Source: Ferruginibacter sp. (GTDB taxonomy: Bacteria; Bacteroidota; Bacteroidia; Chitinophagales; Chitinophagaceae). Taken from it: a DNA stretch of 64,000 nucleotides. Numbering within the stretch: the first letter of the stretch is position 1; each line of letters opens with the position of its first letter. Position numbers and translations under genes: made by a program. This document shows, piece after piece, positions 58,460 through 64,000 of the stretch. The notes below the pieces were generated by a model. That model was not told the origin of the DNA. It did no database searches and saw only the letters and a list, made by a program, of their open reading frames with translations. The stretch covers positions 372,001-436,000 of the forward strand of contig JAEUVU010000013.1 of the NCBI GenBank assembly GCA_016786725.1, read 5' to 3'.

Positions 58460-61447
58460 ATGAAAGTCCGCTTTTATTGTTTGCTTTTTGTTTTTGGCAC
58501 CATTGCACTTAACACAGTTGCGCAGCAACAATTGTGTTATAAAAAAATGGAGGGAACCATCAGCGAAGTAGTGTATTGTGTTTTTCAGGACAGCAAAGGA
58601 TACATCTGGGTAGGCACTGATGCCGGGGTAAGCAGGTACAATGGTTATTCATTTACGCATTACACAAAAGATGATGGCTTAAGTGATAATGATGTATTTC
58701 AAATCACCGAAGATCACCTTGGGCGGATATGGATGCTTACTTATAATGGAGAACCCACTATATACGATCAGGGCCGTATCCTCACTTCGCAAAACACTTT
58801 TTTTTTGAAGGCTATAAAGCCCGGTTCAATGGCCACTGGCTTTATTGAAAGCAATGATACAGCATGGTATGTTACAAGGCTCAGGGTGTACAAGTTTTTT
58901 GCCGACAAATTGCTGGATGAACTCGGTACCGATACTTACTTTAACAACAAGCCGGGCTTTTCCTTCCTTGGCGCATGCTTCTTTAATAAAAAGCCCTGCG
59001 TTATAACTTCTACAGGTTTTTATTCTGTTTCAGATAAAGACAAAATTGATTTTCCTCAAAACCAGCGCCTGAGCCCGGTTTCTATCAAAGTGGCTGTTGG
59101 AAATAATATTGTACTGGCCACACTGCCGGATCAACTGCTTGTATTTGACATGGAAAAGAAAACCAGGAATATAATCTCAGTCAGCGGACAAGACAGGATT
59201 ATCACCACTTTTTATGTAAAAGAAGAAGGCTTTTTTTGGGTTTTTGCAGAAGAAAATACTTACAGGTATTATCCCGAAGGTGAACGCTTTGTAAAGTATG
59301 AAGAAACAATGCCCAAATCGCTTACCTATGTTTTAAAAGACAGTGAAGGCAATTCATGGCTGGCAGCATTCCACCACGGCCTTTATTTTCTGCAAAATAC
59401 AGGGGTAAAAAAAATTAATTATAAAACGGTTATCGGCACCTCAGAAACCTACTCCGTTACCGCTCACAATGGCAGCATCTATGCCGGATATGTAAATGAT
59501 GAGGTTGCAAAAATAACCGGCAGGCAAATTACGTTTTCGCCGGCAGACAGAAGCAGTTTCCGCAATAAAGTGTACGGCTTTTACCGGGATAAAAACGGGC
59601 TGTGGGTGGCAGCAGGAAACAAAGCCATATTATATAGCAGTTCGGGAGCCGTTCACAGTTTTGAAGGTTCAGTAAAAGCAATTGCCAGCAACCCGGCTAA
59701 CGACATTTATGTTGCCTCATCACTAAATGTTGGCAAAACCGGATTTGAGGATTTACTGAAAAAAAATGCTGTGCTGAAGCAGGGAGGCAGTAAAAATGTT
59801 TATTCACACGCTGTCCGTGTAAATGCACTGCTTTGTTTAAATAACGACACCGTATTAATGGGCGCTGTAAACGGGTTAAAGCTGCTGGTAAAAGATTCAC
59901 TGAAAGTAAATCCGGCATGGAAGCATCCGGTATTTAATGCCGGCATTACACGTATTTACCCATTAACCGGAAGTAATTTTATTTTCAGTACATCAGGAAA
60001 GGGAGTTGTTATGGTGCTGAAGGACAGTATCTACATCATTGATAAAAAAGCCGGGCTCAGCAGTAACTCCTGTACCGGTTTATTCCCGGAAAACGATTCT
60101 GTATTTTGGGTGTCCACCGTTGCAGGATTAAACAGGGTAGGCGTCAGGATAAAAAATAAAAACTTCACAACATCGGTAAGGGCATATACTGTTGCAGACG
60201 GGTTGCTCTCCGACTATATAAATGATGTAACGGTTTACAACGACACCGTTTGGGTGGCAACAGATAAAGGCCTTTGTTACTTTCAGAAAAAAATGCCCAG
60301 GCAACCATATCCTGCACCACAGCTTAATGTAGAGGATTTGCTGGTAAACGGGGAGCCACAAAATTTTAATCAGCCATTGCAGCTTAACCATAAGCAGAAC
60401 AATGTAAGCATCAATTTTACAGGCATATCTTATTTCTCTCAGGGAAAAATTACATACAAATACAGGTTAATTGGCGGGGGAAATGAAGACTGGAAGTTTA
60501 CCACAGCACGCCATGTTGAATACGCCTCACTGCCACCAGGCGATTATACTTTTGTAGTAAGCGCTGCAAATGCAGATATGAAATGGAACGAACATCATCA
60601 AACGATACGCTTTCGTATTGCTCCCCCGTTTTGGGCTACCTGGTGGTTCAGACTTATAGTAGTATTGTCGCTTCTGATCATTGCAGGGTTATTATTTAAA
60701 ACGAGGCTGGGAAATATAAAGCGAAAGCATATTCTGCAGAATAAAGCGCTGACATTAGAAAAAGAAAAAGCAGAGTTTGAAAAAGAAAATGTGCTGTATG
60801 AAAAACAACTGATAGAACTGGAGCAGCAGGCTTTGCGGCTACAGATGAATCCGCATTTTATATTCAATGCCATAACGGCCATTCAGGGATTGTACTCGGT
60901 AAATGATACTGAGAAAGCAAAAAAGTATCTAATAAAATTTTCAAGGTTGCTGCGTACCGTTTTTGAAACCTCCAGCGAACCGGTAATATCTCTGAAAAAA
61001 GAGGTTGAACTAATTGCGGATTATATTGAACTCAATATTATACGCTTTGGGTACAACATTACTTATGAAATAACGACAGACCCTTCTATCAATACCGAAC
61101 AGTATGGTATTACGCCCATGCTTATACAGCCCTTTGTAGAAAATGCATTGTTGCACGGCCTGCAGAAACACAATGGCACAGGGATGTTAAATATTTCGAT
61201 AAATAAAACAGGAGCAGAGAACATACATTGCAGGATAGAAGATAACGGAACCGGAAGAACCAATACTGATACTCCCGTTGTTGAAAGTAAACCACATGGC
61301 GTATCAATTACTAAAAAAAGAATAGATTTGGTTGGTAAAAACAGTGCCTCTGCTGTAGATTTTTTGATAGAAGACCTGAAGAACCCGGATGGTTCGGCTG
61401 CTGGCACAGTTGTAAGTTTTACAACAAGTTTAATAAAGCTTTTTTAA
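58460..61447 (+). CDS. Propeller-type sensor histidine kinase (LytS class)
   Basis: 995 aa. Signal peptide (MKVRFYCLLFVFGTIALNTVAQ), then two-component-regulator propeller repeats (for example VFQDSKGYIWVGTDAGVSRYNGYSF, ITEDHLGRIWMLT) and a Y_Y_Y-type domain (INFTGISYFSQGKITYKYRLIGG). One TM helix (WWFRLIVVLSLLIIAGLLF), a coiled coil, and a His_kinase domain with H799 (LRLQMNPHFIFNAITAIQGL) and the ATP-binding VENALLHGLQ and IEDNGTG. LytS-type kinases are known to phosphorylate LytTR regulators, and one starts 4 bp downstream. Signal probably an extracellular or periplasmic ligand. Confidence 0.94.
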   Translation: MKVRFYCLLFVFGTIALNTVAQQQLCYKKMEGTISEVVYCVFQDSKGYIWVGTDAGVSRYNGYSFTHYTKDDGLSDNDVFQITEDHLGRIWMLTYNGEPTIYDQGRILTSQNTFFLKAIKPGSMATGFIESNDTAWYVTRLRVYKFFADKLLDELGTDTYFNNKPGFSFLGACFFNKKPCVITSTGFYSVSDKDKIDFPQNQRLSPVSIKVAVGNNIVLATLPDQLLVFDMEKKTRNIISVSGQDRIITTFYVKEEGFFWVFAEENTYRYYPEGERFVKYEETMPKSLTYVLKDSEGNSWLAAFHHGLYFLQNTGVKKINYKTVIGTSETYSVTAHNGSIYAGYVNDEVAKITGRQITFSPADRSSFRNKVYGFYRDKNGLWVAAGNKAILYSSSGAVHSFEGSVKAIASNPANDIYVASSLNVGKTGFEDLLKKNAVLKQGGSKNVYSHAVRVNALLCLNNDTVLMGAVNGLKLLVKDSLKVNPAWKHPVFNAGITRIYPLTGSNFIFSTSGKGVVMVLKDSIYIIDKKAGLSSNSCTGLFPENDSVFWVSTVAGLNRVGVRIKNKNFTTSVRAYTVADGLLSDYINDVTVYNDTVWVATDKGLCYFQKKMPRQPYPAPQLNVEDLLVNGEPQNFNQPLQLNHKQNNVSINFTGISYFSQGKITYKYRLIGGGNEDWKFTTARHVEYASLPPGDYTFVVSAANADMKWNEHHQTIRFRIAPPFWATWWFRLIVVLSLLIIAGLLFKTRLGNIKRKHILQNKALTLEKEKAEFEKENVLYEKQLIELEQQALRLQMNPHFIFNAITAIQGLYSVNDTEKAKKYLIKFSRLLRTVFETSSEPVISLKKEVELIADYIELNIIRFGYNITYEITTDPSINTEQYGITPMLIQPFVENALLHGLQKHNGTGMLNISINKTGAENIHCRIEDNGTGRTNTDTPVVESKPHGVSITKKRIDLVGKNSASAVDFLIEDLKNPDGSAAGTVVSFTTSLIKLF

Positions 61448-61451
61448 CACG

Positions 61452-62201
61452 ATGCTGAAGACAATTATTATAGATGATGAGGTAACTGCAAGAGATGCAT
61501 TGCGGGCTGAAATAAAACAGCATTGCCCTTTACTGGAGGTTGTGGGGGAATTTGATGGCGTGTTATCCGGCAAAGAAGCCATTGACAGCCTTAAACCCGA
61601 CCTGGTTTTTCTTGATATTCAACTCTGGGATGGCACGGGTTTTCAATTGCTTGAAAAAATAACGTATAAAAAATTCAACCTCATTTTTACTACTGCCTAT
61701 AATGAGTATGCCATCAAGGCCTTTAAGGTAAATGCTGTTGATTACCTGCTGAAGCCGATAGATAGCGAAGAACTTAAAGCAGCTGTTGAAAGATCATCAA
61801 CCATAAAAAATGCTGATCCGGCCCTTAAGAACATTAATAAGCTGATCAGTGATTCCAGCACAATACTGCATAAAAAAATAGCCATCCCCCTTACTGGTGG
61901 CATTACTTTGCTCGATGCAGCAGACATTGTCCGCATTGAAGCCATCAGCAATTATTCAAGAATATATACAAAACAAAATGAAAACCTGTTGTCGGCTAAA
62001 ACGCTTAAAGATTTTGAATTGTCTTTACAGCAATATGGCTTTGAAAGGGTTCATCATTCGCATATCATCAATCTTGCCCACCTGAAAAAATACTCACATA
62101 AAGACGGCAACCTCCTAGAAATGAGTGATGGGTCTGCAGTTCCGCTGGCGCAGCGTAAAAAAGCTTTTATACTTTCAATTCTTGATCACATCAGTGTTTA
62201 A
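61452..62201 (+). CDS. LytTR-family response regulator
   Basis: 249 aa. REC domain with acidic residues DDE at 8-10, phosphoacceptor D55 (LVFLDIQLWDG), T84-type residue (FTTAYNEYA) and K105-type (LLKPID). The C-terminal LytTR domain has IAIPLTGGITLLDAADIVRIEAISNYSRIYT and FERVHHSHIINLAHLKKYS. It is co-transcribed with the propeller kinase 4 bp upstream. Its targets may include the secreted protein gene 166 bp downstream, which is inference from order only. Confidence 0.94.
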   Translation: MLKTIIIDDEVTARDALRAEIKQHCPLLEVVGEFDGVLSGKEAIDSLKPDLVFLDIQLWDGTGFQLLEKITYKKFNLIFTTAYNEYAIKAFKVNAVDYLLKPIDSEELKAAVERSSTIKNADPALKNINKLISDSSTILHKKIAIPLTGGITLLDAADIVRIEAISNYSRIYTKQNENLLSAKTLKDFELSLQQYGFERVHHSHIINLAHLKKYSHKDGNLLEMSDGSAVPLAQRKKAFILSILDHISV

Positions 62202-62367
62202 AAAACGCTATTCCCCGCTTCCTCATACATTGCCCGATAACTCAATGATATCGTTTGCTCAATAAACCGTATCACTTGCCTGAAAACAATTTACTGGTTT
62301 TGTGACAACGCTAATTTTAGTGATGTAATGGCCCAGGTGTCATTGCTTAATCATTAAAATAATAACA

Positions 62368-63447
62368 ATGAAATTCAGATTTATTGCAACTTCCTGCTTT
62401 GCATTAGCGCTGTGGTTAAACAGCTATGCACAACTGGGCGGATTAAAGAACAAGGTTAAATCAGCCACCACACCAGAAACGCCGGCAGCAACCAAACCGG
62501 AAGCTGTAGCTGAAAAACCAGCAGCGGCATCAGTGCAAACCCCGGCACAGGGAGGCATTATGATCTGGCCTGAGGGTTCAGGCAAATTATCGGCCAGCGA
62601 ACCCTACTTAACTCCCCTGCACCAGAAATATGTGGGCAAAATTGTTTTTGCTGATGCAAAACTGCCCAAGGAATCAGCTACGGAATCCATGCTTAAAAAT
62701 TCATTCACCCTTAATGAGTCAATCTACGGAAGGGTATTTGCACAAACAGCCGTAAAAAATTATGCGATATACAAAAACGGTGATCCTTCAAGGGCGCCGC
62801 AACAAAATGATAAGAGTGAATACTACATTAAAATGCTGATTGATGGCGCTGAGCAAAAATTTCTTTTCAACCGGGATGATAACAGCGGCAAATATGAGGC
62901 CTGGAATACCTGGGCTCTTTTTGTTTCAGCCAAAGGGGATGATGCAAAACAAAACAGGGCATTTGTTATTGAAGCGCTTAATAAACTTGCTCCCGGAAAA
63001 CACAACATAAAACTTCAGTTATTTGGCGGCGACAATACCGGCGACCATACCATCAGCCCGATTGCGGAGGGAGAGTTTACGCTGGATGTGATTGCCGGAC
63101 AGGTAATGAAGATCGGCCGTAACTGGGCTTCTTTTAAAGCTGAAATGAGCAACCCCGCTCTCGAAAAGCAGGTTGTGGAAGCCATTGCTGCACATGGCAA
63201 CAGGCAAAAATGGAAAGAAACATTTTCCAAAGCAAAAATACTGGACAAAGATTGGTATGTGACCAGGGCTGAATTTACCGGCCTTATTTTATACCGGACC
63301 ATCAATGTAGTGGTATATGCCAAATGGCCCGACGGGCATTGTACCGCACAGGAATTTTCTGTTGTTCAGCAGTATAATAACGGAGCTTTTTCCAAAACAA
63401 CCGAATACAATGCCATCGGTACACAATACCAGATTGACTGCGATTAA
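62368..63447 (+). CDS. Secreted hypothetical protein, 359 aa
   Basis: Signal peptide MKFRFIATSCFALALWLNSYAQ. A proline/alanine-rich linker (PETPAATKPEAVAEKPAAA) is followed by a ~300-residue domain I do not recognise (PYLTPLHQKYVGKIVFAD, FGGDNTGDHTISPIAEGEFTLDV, EFTGLILYRTINVVVYAKWPDGHCTAQEF). It is periplasmic or extracellular, with no lipobox and no T9SS domain. It lies downstream of the kinase/regulator pair and has its own terminator. Function unknown. Confidence 0.75.
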   Translation: MKFRFIATSCFALALWLNSYAQLGGLKNKVKSATTPETPAATKPEAVAEKPAAASVQTPAQGGIMIWPEGSGKLSASEPYLTPLHQKYVGKIVFADAKLPKESATESMLKNSFTLNESIYGRVFAQTAVKNYAIYKNGDPSRAPQQNDKSEYYIKMLIDGAEQKFLFNRDDNSGKYEAWNTWALFVSAKGDDAKQNRAFVIEALNKLAPGKHNIKLQLFGGDNTGDHTISPIAEGEFTLDVIAGQVMKIGRNWASFKAEMSNPALEKQVVEAIAAHGNRQKWKETFSKAKILDKDWYVTRAEFTGLILYRTINVVVYAKWPDGHCTAQEFSVVQQYNNGAFSKTTEYNAIGTQYQIDCD

Positions 63448-63467
63448 TTGAACAATGTATTTTGAGT

Positions 63468-63507
63468 AGCAGCAGGTACATTAATGTACCTGCTGCTTGC
63501 TTTTTAT
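63468..63507 (+). terminator. Rho-independent terminator
   Basis: Perfect 13-bp stem agcagcaggtaca / tgtacctgctgct with TTAA loop, then tgctttttattt. Confidence 0.9.
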
Positions 63508-63579
63508 TTCATGACAGTCAGTTTGCCAGGGCAATTTGAAAGAAATTAAAGTGGTATCTTACTTCTTCAATAATTGCCA

Positions 63580-63678
63580 ATGAAAAGATCACTGTTGCTT
63601 ATTGCAGGATTTATAATTCTGCTTGCAACCGAAATTCTCCGTGTTTATTTTATCATGCCTTTTCCAGGCCATTTGTAA
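63580..63678 (+). pseudogene. Truncated N-terminal remnant of a membrane protein
   Basis: A 32-codon frame from ATG: MKRSLLLIAGFIILLATEIL, then RVYFIMPFPGHL and TAA. The hydrophobic start followed by VYFIMPFPG strongly resembles, from memory, the beginning of large Bacteroidota DUF3179-type membrane proteins, where the motif continues MPFPGSQ and the protein runs to hundreds of residues. Here it stops at once, and another frame (from RPFVNDIYEEF to TAA at about 63750) carries no known continuation. It is either a decayed fragment or a coincidental short membrane peptide. Confidence 0.4.
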
Positions 63679-63817
63679 ATGATATTTATGAAGAATTCTG
63701 TTTATACTGGAAAGTTTCCACCTTTGCTGGCCGCCTGACCAGCAACAGCTAATTTCACTATTCAACATTTTTTCCTCTTCCTATTAAACTTTTTCTAACT
63801 TTAAGAAAATTTAATAC

Positions 63818-64000
63818 ATGCTGGTTAAAACCTTTGGCAGTGCTGTTTATGGGGTAGAAGCAATTACAATTACGGTGGAAGTAAGCGTGAACAACCAGGG
63901 CAAAAACTATTATATAGTTGGATTACCGGACAATGCCGTTAAAGAAAGTTTACAAAGAGTAGAGAGCGCCATCAAAAGCAATAAGCTTTACATGCCACGT
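63818..64000 (+). CDS. ComM/YifB-family magnesium-chelatase-like ATPase (5' part)
   Basis: Only the first 61 codons are in the window. MLVKTFGSAVYGVEAITITV, then EVSVNNQGKNYYIVGLPDNA and VKESLQRVESAIKSNKLYMP match the N-terminal Lon-protease-like fold (Mg_chelatase_2) of YifB/ComM, which carries an AAA+ Mg-chelatase ATPase domain further on. ComM is a branch-migration helicase for integrating donor DNA in natural transformation in gamma-proteobacteria. The role here is unknown. The frame remains open at the end. Confidence 0.88.
   Translation, partial: MLVKTFGSAVYGVEAITITVEVSVNNQGKNYYIVGLPDNAVKESLQRVESAIKSNKLYMPR

Larger units (their letters stand above)
63448..63817 (+). other. Intergenic region before comM-like gene
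   Basis: 370 bp. It holds the terminator of the preceding gene and a 33-codon remnant (63580-63678). Otherwise only AT-rich DNA with no clear promoter for the last gene. Confidence 0.65.

Noticed and set aside
1..64000. tRNA and rRNA genes, insertion sequences, integrases.
   Set aside because: None recognised by eye; a tRNA scan would be needed to exclude a missed tRNA.

Overview
The window is chromosomal DNA from a member of the Bacteroidota, most likely family Chitinophagaceae or a close relative. This is inferred from content, not from a database search. The evidence is: three secreted proteins with C-terminal type IX secretion (T9SS) sorting domains, a PorT-like T9SS component beside menG, a RemB-like gliding protein, several LytTR two-component systems, moderate GC, and many promoters of the Bacteroidota type (-33 TTTG or TTG, -7 TAnnTTTG). 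Almost everything is housekeeping or conserved hypothetical. I saw no tRNA or rRNA gene, insertion sequence, CRISPR array or prophage.

Layout. 1-7.3 kb: the 3' end of a repeat-rich T9SS surface protein, a YugP-like membrane protease, and a LytTR regulator / hybrid kinase / envelope gene cluster. 7.6-13.8 kb: tandem clpP paralogs, clpX, purA, a very acidic protein and a chorismate-utilising enzyme. 13.8-22.9 kb, all on the minus strand: lytic transglycosylase, gatA, tatA, an unlisted 42-aa lipoprotein, rplS, rny, a decayed heptad-repeat gene, zapA, a coiled-coil partner and pheT. 23.2-29.5 kb: a cluster of DnaA-box-like 9-mers upstream of dnaB, then rsmE, a NarL-type two-component system and an M23 protein. 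29.5-38 kb: a surface protein, TerC, pyrD, thiolase and a DUF1800/DUF1501 pair. 38-44.8 kb: an AT-rich AlbA_2/ATP-binding gene that looks acquired, an acyltransferase-like gene, dnaX and the pyruvate dehydrogenase E2 gene. 45-48.1 kb: a GbsR/MarR regulator heading a five-gene run (two membrane proteins, TIGR01777 epimerase, DCC protein, CoA-binding protein). 48.3-64 kb: secreted proteins, a YkuK-like protein, divergent engB / menG-porT, remB-like, dihydroorotase, a MutS-like ATPase, a propeller-type sensor kinase with its LytTR regulator, a secreted protein, a truncated remnant and the start of a comM/yifB gene.

Three things stand out. First, degenerate tandem repeats with an exact 7-bp period occur at fourteen loci. 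They lie in intergenic DNA and also inside the reading frames of pyrD, pdhC and rsmE, at positions that look like variable loops or linkers. A separate palindromic element family has an in-frame copy inside engB. Second, dnaX carries an uninterrupted run of 11 A at the boundary between the clamp-loader part and the tau-specific part. Gain or loss of a single A gives a stop within three codons, as expected for slippage-made gamma subunit. Third, there is a one-strand cluster of four DnaA-box-like 9-mers ahead of dnaB, at the divergence between a long leftward and a rightward gene block.

Gene starts were moved downstream where a promoter, signal peptide or family alignment from memory favoured it (25835, 28652, 33022 minus, 40008, 45031, 46050, 48303, 52409, 20371 minus). 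Function calls rest on motifs and recalled family features. No search was run.
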